A DNA stretch of 30,488 nt from Anoxynatronum sibiricum (GCF_039414295.1 NZ_JBCITM010000029.1:1-30488), one strand, 5' to 3'; counted from the stretch's first letter, positions 21,382 through 29,678 are shown. A program made the numbers and translations. Notes: generated by a model from the sequence alone, not told the origin.

Positions 21382-21888
21382 CTAACCCATAATTTCTTCT
21401 ACGGTTTTACCCCGCAGACGAGCGACGTCTTCAGCCCGCTTCAGCTGTTTTAATCCTGCCATGGTCGCATTTACCATGTTGCGGGAATTGTTTGATCCCA
21501 GGGATTTGGCTCGAACGTCTTTGAGTCCAGCCAGTTCCAGTACTGCACGTACCGGGCCGCCGGCAATGATTCCGGTACCTTCAACCGCAGGCATGATTAA
21601 GACTCTGCCTGCACCAAAGTGGCCTTTGACTTCGTGGGGTATGGTGGTTCCCAGAATTGGCACCTGAATCATGTTCTTCTTGGCATCTTCAATGCCTTTT
21701 CGAATGGCATCCGGAATTTCCATTGCTTTACCGGATCCAATGCCTACGCGACCGTTTTCGTCACCGACGACAACAATGGCTGCGAAACGGAAGTTCCGAC
21801 CACCTTTGACAACTTTGGTGACGCGTCTAATATCAACAACTTGCTCTTTAATGTCAAGTTGTGAAGCATCAATTCGAACTTTCTGCAT
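21382..21888 (-). CDS. rpsE: 30S ribosomal protein S5
   Basis: A 168-residue S5 with the double-stranded RNA-binding-like N-terminal domain (RRVTKVVKGGRNFRFAAIVV, about 22-41) and the C-terminal domain including GSNNSRNMVNATMAGL. S5 acts in decoding accuracy and mRNA unwinding. The ATG at 21888 is preceded by GGAGGGAGGG. It is 15 bases after rplR. Confidence 0.98.
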   Translation of the reverse strand: MQKVRIDASQLDIKEQVVDIRRVTKVVKGGRNFRFAAIVVVGDENGRVGIGSGKAMEIPDAIRKGIEDAKKNMIQVPILGTTIPHEVKGHFGAGRVLIMPAVEGTGIIAGGPVRAVLELAGLKDVRAKSLGSNNSRNMVNATMAGLKQLKRAEDVARLRGKTVEEIMG

Positions 21889-21903
21889 GGTTTTCCCTCC
21901 CTC

Positions 21904-22272
21904 CTAAAACTTCAGACCGGATTCCCGTGCGCCTTCGGCGAGGGCTTGCACCCGTCCATGATAGATGTAACCGCCACGGTCAAAGGTAACGGTCTCAATG
22001 CCTTTTTCTTTGGCGCGCTCTGCCACCAGCTTTCCGACAATTGCTGCTGCTTCTTTGGAACCCGTGGACTTCACCTGTCCTTTTACCGGTTGCTCCATGG
22101 AAGAGGCGGATACCAGTGTGATACCTCTTGCATCATCAATTACCTGTGCATAAATGTGGCTCAGGCTGCGATAAACATTTAATCTAGGCCGTTGTGCTGT
22201 ACCGGCAACTTTGTTGCGCAGGCGCATATGCCTTTTTAAACGTAAGCTATTTTTACTGGGCTTCTTAAGCAA
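21904..22272 (-). CDS. rplR: 50S ribosomal protein L18
   Basis: A 122-residue L18, with the basic N terminus and the conserved RPRLNVYRSLSHIYAQVID and FDRGGYIYHGRV blocks. It binds 5S rRNA with L5. The start is TTG at 22272 (TTGCTTAAGAAG), preceded by AAAGGGGTG about 8-10 bases upstream, a rather weak site. A later in-frame ATG (codon 16) would remove the basic N terminus and is unlikely. Confidence 0.97.
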   Translation of the reverse strand: MLKKPSKNSLRLKRHMRLRNKVAGTAQRPRLNVYRSLSHIYAQVIDDARGITLVSASSMEQPVKGQVKSTGSKEAAAIVGKLVAERAKEKGIETVTFDRGGYIYHGRVQALAEGARESGLKF

Positions 22273-22294
22273 CGTGTGACACCCCTTTCATTGA

Positions 22295-22834
22295 CTATTT
22301 GCCGGTTTTTCCTTCTTTACGACGAATGATTTCGCCGGCATATCGAACACCTTTGCCTTTGTATGGCTCAGGCTTGCGGTAAGCTCTGATTTTAGCGGCA
22401 TAGTTGCCCACCAGTTGCTTATCAATTCCTTTAACAATAATTTCTGTTTGAGAAGGCACATCAAGTGTAATCCCTTCTGGCTCTGTTAACTCAACGGGAT
22501 GAGAATAGCCGAGGCTCAAAACAACCTGGCTGCCCTGCTTGTTGGCACGGTAACCAACACCAACGATCTCCAGCTTCTTTTCAAATCCTTTAGTGACACC
22601 TTCAACCATGTTGGCCACCAGTGACCGCGAAAGGCCATGCAGGGATTTATGTTTTTTAAGATCGGAGGGCCGGGTAATAGTAACGACACCATCTGCCACT
22701 TCGACCGAAATCTCTTTGCTGATTTGCTGGGAAAGTGTTCCCATAGGTCCTTTAACCGTTACCAGGTTCTTTTCGTCGATTTTAATCTCAACACCCTGTG
22801 GCAAATCAATTGGTTTTTTTCCAATTCTGGACAT
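22295..22834 (-). CDS. rplF: 50S ribosomal protein L6
   Basis: A 179-residue L6 made of two similar domains, with MSRIGKKPIDLP at the N terminus and the C-terminal PEPYKGKGVRYAGE block near the factor-binding site of the 50S. The start has AGGAGG with good spacing. It lies between rpsH (29 bases) and rplR (22 bases), the standard spc order. Confidence 0.98.
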   Translation of the reverse strand: MSRIGKKPIDLPQGVEIKIDEKNLVTVKGPMGTLSQQISKEISVEVADGVVTITRPSDLKKHKSLHGLSRSLVANMVEGVTKGFEKKLEIVGVGYRANKQGSQVVLSLGYSHPVELTEPEGITLDVPSQTEIIVKGIDKQLVGNYAAKIRAYRKPEPYKGKGVRYAGEIIRRKEGKTGK

Positions 22835-22863
22835 GCTTCCACCTCCTGTTCGATCGCCGGAGA

Positions 22864-23262
22864 TTACCAGACGTAAGCGATGACTTCGCCGCCTACACCT
22901 TGCTCTCTGGCTTGTTTGTCAGTAATCAGACCTTTTGATGTTGAGATAATGGCAACACCCAGGCCTCCAAGTACTTTGGGAACGTCATCTTTGTTGGCAT
23001 ACACCCGGAGTCCCGGTTTTGAAATTCGCTTGATGCCGGTGATGACTTTTTCGTTTTCACGACTGTATTTCAACTGAATGCGGATGATTCCCTGTTTGCC
23101 GTCTTCGATGACATCAAAGCTTTTGATGAAGCCTTCCGCCAGCAAAATACGCGCAACTTCCTTTTTGATGTTGGAAGCAGGAACATCTACCGATTCATGC
23201 TTTACTGCACTCGCATTTCTGACTCTTGTCAGCATATCCGCCAATGGATCAGTCATTGTCAT
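22864..23262 (-). CDS. rpsH: 30S ribosomal protein S8
   Basis: A 132-residue S8 that starts DPLADMLTRVRNA after a short MTMT lead and ends with STSKGLITDKQARE and GGEVIAYVW. It binds the central domain of 16S rRNA and, in E. coli, represses the spc operon. The ATG at 23262 is favoured by GGAGG eight bases upstream; the ATG two codons later is possible. It follows rpsZ by 21 bases. Confidence 0.98.
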   Translation of the reverse strand: MTMTDPLADMLTRVRNASAVKHESVDVPASNIKKEVARILLAEGFIKSFDVIEDGKQGIIRIQLKYSRENEKVITGIKRISKPGLRVYANKDDVPKVLGGLGVAIISTSKGLITDKQAREQGVGGEVIAYVW

Positions 23263-23283
23263 GGCATTACCCTCCTTCCTGGT

Positions 23284-23469
23284 TTACCAGCTGGCCTTGC
23301 GAACCCCTGGTATTTGTCCTTTGTATGCCAGTTCTCTGAAACAAATCCGACAAATGCCGAACTTGCGTAGTACTGCGTGCGGTCTTCCGCAACGCTTGCA
23401 ACGTGTATAGGCACGTGTGGAATATTTCGGTTGTCTCGATTGCTTTACTTTAAGCGATGTTTTAGCCAC
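23284..23469 (-). CDS. rpsZ: 30S ribosomal protein S14, type Z (zinc-binding)
   Basis: A 61-residue short S14 with two CxxC pairs (CKRC at about 24-27 and CRIC at about 40-43) that bind zinc. The ending IPGVRKASW is diagnostic of the type Z form. The start is GTG at 23469, with GGAGG nine bases upstream. No zinc-free paralogue is present in the window. Confidence 0.98.
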   Translation of the reverse strand: MAKTSLKVKQSRQPKYSTRAYTRCKRCGRPHAVLRKFGICRICFRELAYKGQIPGVRKASW

Positions 23470-23491
23470 CGGCTTGTCCCTCCTTTAATTA

Positions 23492-24031
23492 CTACTTTGC
23501 AAACGGCATACCCATTAATCGAAGTAGTTCACGACACTCCTCATCCGTTTTGGATGTGGTGACAAAGATAATATCCATGCCGCGTGTGGTTTCCACTTTA
23601 TCATAGTCAATTTCCGGGAAGATCAGATGCTCTTTGATTCCCAGTGAGTAGTTTCCCCGTCCGTCAAACGCTTTTGCACTAACACCTCTGAAATCTCGTA
23701 CGCGGGGAAGGGCAATGTTCATCAGGCGATCAGCAAACTCATACATCTTCTGGCCCCTCAGGGTTACTTTTGCTCCCACCGGCATTCCTTCACGCACTTT
23801 AAAGTTTGAAACTGATTTTTTTGCCCGGGTGACAACGGGTTTTTGTCCAACGATGAGTGTCAGTTCACCGACTGCCGACTCCAGCGCTTTGGCATTGTCT
23901 TTTGCATCGCCAAGCCCCATGTTGACGACAATCTTTTCAAGTCTTGGAATTTCCATGACTGATTTATATTGAAATTTCTCTTTCATCGCAACAGCAACTT
24001 CAGTGTTATACTTTTCTTTCAATCTTGCCAT
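23492..24031 (-). CDS. rplE: 50S ribosomal protein L5
   Basis: A 179-residue L5, full length, with IPRLEKIVVNMGLGDA near the N terminus, the FRGVSAKAFDGRGNYSLG block at about 114-131, and the C-terminal TSKTDEECRELLRLMGMPF. It binds 5S rRNA and contacts the P-site tRNA loop. It follows rplX by 29 bases. Confidence 0.98.
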   Translation of the reverse strand: MARLKEKYNTEVAVAMKEKFQYKSVMEIPRLEKIVVNMGLGDAKDNAKALESAVGELTLIVGQKPVVTRAKKSVSNFKVREGMPVGAKVTLRGQKMYEFADRLMNIALPRVRDFRGVSAKAFDGRGNYSLGIKEHLIFPEIDYDKVETTRGMDIIFVTTSKTDEECRELLRLMGMPFAK

Positions 24032-24060
24032 CGGTGGTCGTACCTCCCTTCTCCATCAAA

Positions 24061-24372
24061 TTAATCAAGTACTTCTCCAGTTTTTTTGCTTACACGCACT
24101 TTTTCGCCGCTATTGAGCATTTTGAATCCAACCCGAACACCTTGATTGGCTTTCTTTTCAAAATACATGACGTTTGATACATGAACGGGAGCTTCTTGGG
24201 TAACAATGCCACCCTGCTGGATTTTTTGAGTCGCTTTCTGGTGCTTTTTAACCATGTTGACACCTTCAACGATAACCCGTTGCTCTTTGGGGAACACTTG
24301 GAGAATCTGGCCTTTTTTGCCCTTATCCTTACCGGCGATCACCACAACGGTGTCTCCTTTTTTTACTCGCAT
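24061..24372 (-). CDS. rplX: 50S ribosomal protein L24
   Basis: A 103-residue L24 with an N-terminal KOW motif (KKGDTVVVIAGKDKGKKGQI). It starts 50S assembly and lies near the exit tunnel. The ATG at 24372 has AGGAGG eight bases upstream; a GTG three codons earlier overlaps that site and is rejected. It follows rplN by 15 bases. Confidence 0.97.
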   Translation of the reverse strand: MRVKKGDTVVVIAGKDKGKKGQILQVFPKEQRVIVEGVNMVKKHQKATQKIQQGGIVTQEAPVHVSNVMYFEKKANQGVRVGFKMLNSGEKVRVSKKTGEVLD

Positions 24373-24387
24373 GCAGCACACCTCCTT

Positions 24388-24756
24388 TTATAATACTTCC
24401 GGTGCCAGCGAGACAATTTTCATGAATTCCTTGTCCCGAAGTTCTCTGGCCACGGGTCCGAAAATACGGGTTCCCACAGGTTGTTTATCGTCTTTGATAA
24501 TGACTGCCGCATTCTCGTCAAAGCGGATATGAGTTCCGTCTTTACGACGTACAGTGGCATTGGTGCGAACAACCACAGCTTTAACAACTGTTCCTTTTTT
24601 GACAACTCCGCCGGGTGTTGCGCTTTTAACAGAACAAACAATAATGTCACCAATTCTTGCATATCTTCTTCTGGTACCGCCAAGCACACGAATGCAAAGC
24701 AGTTCCTTTGCACCTGAGTTGTCAGCAGCTTTCAGCCTGGATTCCTGTTGAATCAT
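24388..24756 (-). CDS. rplN: 50S ribosomal protein L14
   Basis: A 122-residue L14, exactly the family length, beginning MIQQESRLKAADNSGAKELL and ending FMKIVSLAPEVL. It forms part of the intersubunit bridge to 16S helix 44 and is the binding site of silencing factor RsfS. The ATG at 24756 follows AAGGAGGGG. The frame is open upstream to 24819, but that part overlaps rpsQ and has no family match. Confidence 0.98.
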   Translation of the reverse strand: MIQQESRLKAADNSGAKELLCIRVLGGTRRRYARIGDIIVCSVKSATPGGVVKKGTVVKAVVVRTNATVRRKDGTHIRFDENAAVIIKDDKQPVGTRIFGPVARELRDKEFMKIVSLAPEVL

Positions 24757-24782
24757 TGCGGCCCCTCCTTCCAATGTAAGTC

Positions 24783-25037
24783 TTACTTCGCTTTTTCGAT
24801 GATTTGAACCAACCGCCATCTTTTATCTTTTGACAGTGGTCTGGTTTCCATGATTCGAACGCGATCACCAGCTTGACACTGGTTCAGTTCGTCATGGGCT
24901 TTGAATTTTTTGGTCCGCTTCACTGCTTTTCCGTACAGCGGATGTCTTTCCTTATTCACAACGGATACGACAATGGTCTTATCCATTTTATCGCTGGTAA
25001 CCATACCGACTCTTGTTTTTCTGGCTTTTCTTTCCAA
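24783..25037 (-). CDS. rpsQ: 30S ribosomal protein S17
   Basis: An 84-residue OB-fold S17 with RVGMVTSDKMDKTIVVSV and the C-terminal ETRPLSKDKRWRLV block. The start is TTG at 25037, preceded by AAAGGAGG. It follows rpmC by 46 bases, one of the longer gaps in this run; nothing structured was seen there. Confidence 0.97.
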   Translation of the reverse strand: MERKARKTRVGMVTSDKMDKTIVVSVVNKERHPLYGKAVKRTKKFKAHDELNQCQAGDRVRIMETRPLSKDKRWRLVQIIEKAK

Positions 25038-25083
25038 GACAAGGGCCTCCTTTCACGTAAACTCCGTATGGGATCAAAGCGGA

Positions 25084-25281
25084 CTATCCTTCGTTGATTT
25101 CACGCTCACGCAAAACAGTTTTCACACGTGCAATATCTCTTTTGACATGGCGGATCCGCAAAGGGTTTTCCAGCTGACCGGTTGCTAACTGAAAGCGCAG
25201 GTTAAACAGTTCACCTTTATGATCGGTCAGTTTCTGTGTCAATTCTGCACTTGTCATATCTTTCAAAGCATTAGCTTTCAT
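25084..25281 (-). CDS. rpmC: 50S ribosomal protein L29
   Basis: A 65-residue, mostly helical L29 with the conserved LFNLRFQLATGQLENPLRI segment near residues 26-44. It lies by the exit tunnel and helps form the docking site for trigger factor and SRP. The ATG at 25281 lies inside the end of rplP (11-base overlap), with AGGTGG upstream; a GTG four codons earlier is an alternative. Confidence 0.96.
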   Translation of the reverse strand: MKANALKDMTSAELTQKLTDHKGELFNLRFQLATGQLENPLRIRHVKRDIARVKTVLREREINEG

Positions 25282-25714
25282 CAGCTTCACCACCTATTCC
25301 TTCTAATTCTCTTCTGGAAACAACTTTGCATTTCACGGGCAATTTATGCATTGCCAGACGCATTGCTTCCCGGGCTTTTTCTTCAGACACACCGGCAATT
25401 TCAAACATTACCCGGCCTGGCTTAACAACTGCAACCCAAAACTCGGGAGCACCTTTACCAGCACCCATGCGGGTTTCAGCTGGCTTCTTGGTTACCGGCT
25501 TATGTGGGAAAATTTTGATCCATACCTTACCACCACGTTTGATGGATCGGGTCATGGCAATACGTGCTGCTTCAATCTGATTAGAGGTGATCCATGAGGC
25601 TTCAGTTGCCATCAGGCCAAAATCACCGTATGAGACTGTATTTCCTTTCATCGCGCGGCCTTCCATTTTACCCCGGAAAACACGGCGGCGTTTAACACGT
25701 TTAGGCATTAACAT
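25271..25714 (-). CDS. rplP: 50S ribosomal protein L16
   Basis: A 147-residue L16, beginning MLMPKRVKRRRVFRG and containing the TRMGAGKGAPEFWVAVVKPG block around residues 80-99. It helps position A-site tRNA and completes the peptidyl transferase centre late in assembly. The ATG at 25714 is favoured by AGGAGG eight bases upstream. It follows rpsC by 67 bases. Confidence 0.98.
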   Translation of the reverse strand: MLMPKRVKRRRVFRGKMEGRAMKGNTVSYGDFGLMATEASWITSNQIEAARIAMTRSIKRGGKVWIKIFPHKPVTKKPAETRMGAGKGAPEFWVAVVKPGRVMFEIAGVSEEKAREAMRLAMHKLPVKCKVVSRRELEGIGGEADES

Positions 25715-25781
25715 GCACGATTCCTCCTTCCTGTCACATGTTGCTCAGGCTGACACCTGTATCATGATGACGCTGCGTCAG

Positions 25782-26453
25782 TTATTGAGCCGCAGCTTCC
25801 TTTTTTTTGTCTGTTTTCTTTTCAGGAAGTATCTCACCCTTGTAGATCCAGACTTTTACACCCAGTTTTCCATAGGTGGTAGTGGCTTCATGGAACCCAT
25901 AATCAATGTCTGCCCGCAATGTGTGCAGCGGCACATTTCCTTGATTATAGCCTTCGGTACGAGCAATCTCAGCACCGCCTAAACGGCCTGCAGTTGCAAC
26001 CTTAACACCTTTAGCACCAGCGCGGAATGCCCGTTGCATTGCCTGTTTCATGGCTCGGCGGAAAGCAACACGACGCTCAAGTGATAACGCAATGTTTTCA
26101 GCAACAAGCTGTGCATCGATTTCTGGGTACTTGATTTCTACCACGTTGATCAGCGTGTTTTTTCCTGTCATTTTTTCCAGGTCTTTGCGAAGTTCTTCAA
26201 CACCCTGTCCACCTTTGCCGATGACCATGCCCGGTTTTGCTGTATGAATGTTAACTTTCACCCGATTGTTGGCTGCTCGTTCAATTTCAATCTTTGACAC
26301 GCCTGAAGTAAACAGCTTGTCTTTGACATATTTTCGAATGTTGCAGTCTTCAATCAGAATGTCGCCAAAATCTTTTTTGTTGGCATACCATTTGCTATCC
26401 CAGTCTTTAATAATGCCAACTCGTAACCCATGAGGATTTACCTTTTGACCCAT
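25782..26453 (-). CDS. rpsC: 30S ribosomal protein S3
   Basis: A 223-residue S3, beginning MGQKVNPHGLRVGII. It has a type II KH domain with the GKGG loop in KPGMVIGKGGQGVEEL near residues 75-90, and a basic, Ala-rich C-terminal tail. It lines the mRNA entry tunnel. The ATG at 26453 follows AGGAGGG with one base between it and the rplV stop; the longer frame to 26495 overlaps rplV and is rejected. The following 67-base gap contains a TGACGC-A-GCGTCA palindrome of unknown meaning. Confidence 0.97.
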   Translation of the reverse strand: MGQKVNPHGLRVGIIKDWDSKWYANKKDFGDILIEDCNIRKYVKDKLFTSGVSKIEIERAANNRVKVNIHTAKPGMVIGKGGQGVEELRKDLEKMTGKNTLINVVEIKYPEIDAQLVAENIALSLERRVAFRRAMKQAMQRAFRAGAKGVKVATAGRLGGAEIARTEGYNQGNVPLHTLRADIDYGFHEATTTYGKLGVKVWIYKGEILPEKKTDKKKEAAAQ

Positions 26454-26454
26454 T

Positions 26455-26802
26455 CTATCCCTCCTTACCCGGTTTTTCCCGTAATACGACACCAATATGG
26501 CTGGTTCGTTTCAGGATCTGTGAAGCCCTTCCCTGAGCGCGGGGTCTGAAACGCTTCAGCGTGGGGCCCTGGTTTGCATAAATTTCTGCCACATACAAGC
26601 TGTCTTTATTCATCTGATGGTTGTTTTCTGCATTGGCAATGGCAGATTTTACAATTTTTTCAATGACCGGTGAAGCACCACGGGGGGTAAACTTCAAAAT
26701 GGCCAATGCTTCATCTACTTTTTTGCCTCTGATCAGATCGGCAACCAGCTTCGCTTTTCTCGGAGCAATGCGTACATGTCTGGCTACTGCTTTTGCTTCC
26801 AT
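26455..26802 (-). CDS. rplV: 50S ribosomal protein L22
   Basis: A 115-residue L22, beginning MEAKAVARHVRIAPRKAKLV. The beta-hairpin that reaches into the exit tunnel is in the stretch around RFRPRAQGRASQI, the region where macrolide resistance mutations occur in other bacteria; no insertion or deletion is apparent. The ATG at 26802 is preferred, as AGGAGG is 9 bases upstream; the ATG two codons earlier is only 3 bases from it. Confidence 0.97.
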   Translation of the reverse strand: MEAKAVARHVRIAPRKAKLVADLIRGKKVDEALAILKFTPRGASPVIEKIVKSAIANAENNHQMNKDSLYVAEIYANQGPTLKRFRPRAQGRASQILKRTSHIGVVLREKPGKEG

Positions 26803-26836
26803 AGCCATAAACCTCCTTTCGTCGCTTTCAGTTTAT

Positions 26837-27118
26837 CTATTTCCGTTTGCTGCTTTTTTCGGAATCGTCATGGCCACGGTAGGTACGTGTCAATGCAAAT
26901 TCTCCCAGCTTATGCCCGACCATATCCTCCGTTATGTACACGGGGATGTGTTTGCGTCCATCATGCACCGCAATGGTGTGTCCGATCATTTGTGGAAAGA
27001 TGGTGGATGCCCGGGACCATGTTTTGATTACTTTTTTGGATCCGCCATCGTTCATCTCTTCAATTTTTTTCAACAGTTTTTCATGGACAAAAGGTCCTTT
27101 TTTTGAAGATCTGCTCAT
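26837..27118 (-). CDS. rpsS: 30S ribosomal protein S19
   Basis: A 93-residue S19, starting MSRSSKKGPFVHEKLLKKI and containing WSRASTIFPQMIGHTIAVHDGRK-type core and a C-terminal tail near the A-site tRNA. It forms a pair with S13 in the 30S head. It follows rplB by 39 bases. Confidence 0.98.
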   Translation of the reverse strand: MSRSSKKGPFVHEKLLKKIEEMNDGGSKKVIKTWSRASTIFPQMIGHTIAVHDGRKHIPVYITEDMVGHKLGEFALTRTYRGHDDSEKSSKRK

Positions 27119-27157
27119 TCTTGTTCCTCCCTTCGGCAGCTTTAACGTACGCCCTGC

Positions 27158-27988
27158 TTACTTCTTGCGTCGTTTGACAATCATCTTGTCAGATGCTTTG
27201 TTCTTTTGGCGGGTTTTGTATCCCAAAGCTGGTTTTCCCCAAGGAGTTACCGGCCCTGGACGTCCAATGGGTGCTCGACCTTCACCACCACCGTGAGGAT
27301 GGTCATTGGGGTTCATGGCAGAACCACGCACCGTTGGACGAATACCCATGTGCCTGGTACGTCCTGCTTTACCGATGCTGATATTCTCATGATCAAGGTT
27401 GCCCACCTGACCGATGGTTGCACGACACTCAATCAGGATGTAGCGGATTTCTCCGGAAGGTAAACGCAACAGCGCGTATTTTCCTTCTTTTGCCATCAAC
27501 TGAGCTGAGTTTCCGGCAGCACGGGCAATCTGTCCGCCTTTTCCGGGTTTCATTTCAATGTTGTGCACCACAGTACCGACGGGAATGCTTTTCAACGGCA
27601 GCGCATTGCCTACTTTAATATCGGCACCTTCACCTGACTCAACTTTATCGCCCACTTTCAAGTGGTTTGGAGCCAGAATGTAACGCTTGTCACCATCCGC
27701 ATAATGTAGCAGCGCAATGTTGGCACTGCGATTGGGATCATACTCTATGGTTGCCACTTTTGCCGGCACACCATCTTTGTTTCTTTTAAAATCAATGATT
27801 CTGTATTTTCTCATGGCACCGCCACCGCGATGGCGAACCGTGATTTTACCCTGTGCATTTCTTCCCCCACTCTTTTTCAGGGGTGCCAGAAGAGATTTTT
27901 CCGGTTCTACTTTTGAAAGCTCCTCAAAGGTGGATACGGACATATGTCTTCTGGCCGGGGAAGTGGGTTTGTATTTTTTTATCGCCAT
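27158..27988 (-). CDS. rplB: 50S ribosomal protein L2
   Basis: A 276-residue L2, full length. It has the N-terminal KYKPTSPARRHMSVSTFEEL, the central SH3-like and OB-like domains, and the invariant C-terminal NPNDHPHGGGEGRAP, including the His near the peptidyl transferase centre. It follows rplW by 28 bases. Confidence 0.98.
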   Translation of the reverse strand: MAIKKYKPTSPARRHMSVSTFEELSKVEPEKSLLAPLKKSGGRNAQGKITVRHRGGGAMRKYRIIDFKRNKDGVPAKVATIEYDPNRSANIALLHYADGDKRYILAPNHLKVGDKVESGEGADIKVGNALPLKSIPVGTVVHNIEMKPGKGGQIARAAGNSAQLMAKEGKYALLRLPSGEIRYILIECRATIGQVGNLDHENISIGKAGRTRHMGIRPTVRGSAMNPNDHPHGGGEGRAPIGRPGPVTPWGKPALGYKTRQKNKASDKMIVKRRKK

Positions 27989-28016
27989 AACTTTACCTCC
28001 TCCACAAAGCCGTTAA

Positions 28017-28307
28017 TTACATGCCTTCAAAGAATTCAATTTCTTTGCTTTCTGCTGTCAGTTGAACAATGGCTTTTTTCCAGTCTGGGCGTTTGCCAAC
28101 GTGGCGGCCCATTCTTTTGGTTTTGCCTTTCATGTTCATGGTGTTAACGCTGTCAACCTTCACCGAAAAAATCTTTTCGATGGCATTTTTAATCTCGGTC
28201 TTGTTGGCATTTTTGCGAACCACGAAGGCGTATTTTTTATCAGCCAGGCCGCTCATGCTCTGCTCAGTGACCAGAGGTCTTAAAATCACGCTGTACGGAT
28301 CAAACAT
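28017..28307 (-). CDS. rplW: 50S ribosomal protein L23
   Basis: A 96-residue L23, beginning with YSVILRPLVTEQSM and including the NKTEIKNAIEKIFSVKVDSV helix-strand segment. It sits at the tunnel exit and binds trigger factor and SRP. The ATG overlaps the rplD stop by one base (TAATG), a sign of translational coupling. Confidence 0.98.
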   Translation of the reverse strand: MFDPYSVILRPLVTEQSMSGLADKKYAFVVRKNANKTEIKNAIEKIFSVKVDSVNTMNMKGKTKRMGRHVGKRPDWKKAIVQLTAESKEIEFFEGM

Positions 28308-28930
28308 TATGCGTACACCTCCTCCACTTTCTCAACGGCATTTCTGGTGATGATGAAGCGGTCATACTTCAGAATGTCGTAAACATTCAGCGTATTCACC
28401 AGTGTTGTCTGTATGCCGGGAATATTTCTGGCTGAACGAATCACACTGTCATTCACCTGCTCCATGACGATGAGCGCTTTGCCGTCAACTTTAAGGTTCT
28501 TAAGGATGTTGGTCATTTCTTTTGTTTTGGGTTGTGTCATTTGCAGATCATCCAAAACAATCAGCGTTTCGCTGAGCACTTTTGACGACAGTGCCGATTT
28601 CAGCGCTAAACGTCTCACCTTTTTGGGCAGCTTATAGCTGTGATCCCTGGGCTTGGGTGCAAAAACAGTTCCTCCACCAACCCAGATAGGTGAGCGGCTG
28701 GACCCATGACGGGCACGACCGGTTCCCTTTTGACGCCATGGCTTTCTGCCGCCGCCTCTTACTTCTGCACGGGTTTTGGCAGACTGTGTTCCTTGTCGCT
28801 TATTGGCTAGCTGATTCTTAACAACAGCATGCATGACATGCGTGTTAATCTCTACGCCGAAAATGCTGTCGTTCAGCTGAATTTCACTGACTTTTTCTCC
28901 AGATACATTGTAAACGGGTACTGTAGGCAT
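28307..28930 (-). CDS. rplD: 50S ribosomal protein L4
   Basis: A 207-residue L4. The long loop that lines the exit tunnel lies around residues 44-98 and includes PWRQKGTGRARHGSSRSPIW. L4 represses the S10 operon in E. coli; whether it does so here is unknown. It follows rplC by 20 bases. Confidence 0.98.
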   Translation of the reverse strand: MPTVPVYNVSGEKVSEIQLNDSIFGVEINTHVMHAVVKNQLANKRQGTQSAKTRAEVRGGGRKPWRQKGTGRARHGSSRSPIWVGGGTVFAPKPRDHSYKLPKKVRRLALKSALSSKVLSETLIVLDDLQMTQPKTKEMTNILKNLKVDGKALIVMEQVNDSVIRSARNIPGIQTTLVNTLNVYDILKYDRFIITRNAVEKVEEVYA

Positions 28931-28950
28931 TTAAGCTCCTCCTTTCCAAC

Positions 28951-29586
28951 CTATTTTTCCTGAGTTTTTCGAGCTTCTTTAACGAATACCATGCCTTTTT
29001 TGGGACCGGGAACGGCGCCTTTAACCAGAATGGCGTTTCTTTCAGCATCGACTCGAACCACTTCCAGATTTTGCATCGTCACGCGTACAGAACCCATTTG
29101 TCCTGGTAGCTTTTTACCTTTAAATACGCGGCTGGGGGAAGAAGATCCTCCCATGGAACCTGGATTTCTGTGATAGTGAGAACCGTGGGACATGGGACCG
29201 CGGCTTTGGTTGTGGCGTTTGATAACACCTTGGAAGCCTTTACCTTTTGAAGTGCCGGTAATGTCAACCTTGTCGCCCGCCACAAAGACATCGGCATTTA
29301 GTTCCTGCCCAACCTGATAGCCAGACGGATCTTTCACTTTGATTTCACGCAGGTACTTGCGGTAACCAACGCCTGCTTTATCAAAGTGACCCTTGGCCGG
29401 TTTAATGGTGCGATTCTCTTTGGTAGTGCTGAAAGCTATTTGAACCGCAGTATAGCCTTCTTTTTCTTTTGTTTTAATCTGTGTGACCTGGTTGGTTTCG
29501 ACAGCGATGACAGTCACCGGGATCACGTTCCCTAGTTCGTCAAACACCTGGGTCATACCAACTTTTCTACCCATTAATCCTTTCAT
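28951..29586 (-). CDS. rplC: 50S ribosomal protein L3
   Basis: A 211-residue L3, beginning MKGLMGRKVGMTQVFDELG. The tunnel-side loop GSHYHRNPGSMGGSSSPSR and FKGKKLPGQMG near residues 123-155 reaches the peptidyl transferase centre. The ATG at 29586 follows AGGAGG by 10 bases; the frame is open to 29631 without family support. A 97-base structured gap separates it from rpsJ. Confidence 0.97.
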   Translation of the reverse strand: MKGLMGRKVGMTQVFDELGNVIPVTVIAVETNQVTQIKTKEKEGYTAVQIAFSTTKENRTIKPAKGHFDKAGVGYRKYLREIKVKDPSGYQVGQELNADVFVAGDKVDITGTSKGKGFQGVIKRHNQSRGPMSHGSHYHRNPGSMGGSSSPSRVFKGKKLPGQMGSVRVTMQNLEVVRVDAERNAILVKGAVPGPKKGMVFVKEARKTQEK

Positions 29587-29612
29587 GTTCAAAACACCTC
29601 CTGTTAATCTTA

Positions 29613-29678
29613 CAGCGGATTGCGTCAGCAATCATACTAAGATTGATCTTCTATGAAAGATCGATCAAACAATCGCTG
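29613..29678 (-). promoter_or_regulatory. Structured intergenic RNA between rpsJ and rplC
   Basis: In the minus-strand RNA, CAGCGATTG (29678-29670) can pair with CAATCCGCTG (29622-29613), giving nine base pairs with one bulged C. Enclosed is a perfect hairpin GATCTT-TCATAG-AAGATC (29662-29645). A competing perfect hairpin GATTGC-TGAC-GCAATC (29633-29618) uses the same 3' bases as the outer stem, so the two cannot coexist. No U-tract follows, so it is not a terminator. No known motif was recognised. Confidence 0.5.

Noticed and set aside
25715..25781. TGACGC-A-GCGTCA palindrome between rpsC and rplP as a regulatory site
   Set aside because: As an RNA it would make only a 4-bp stem, it lies partly at the rpsC stop codon, and nothing else supports a function.
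26623..27296. Long plus-strand frames opposite rplV, rpsS and rplB
   Set aside because: They are antisense shadows of well-identified ribosomal protein genes, which leave open frames on the opposite strand through codon bias.
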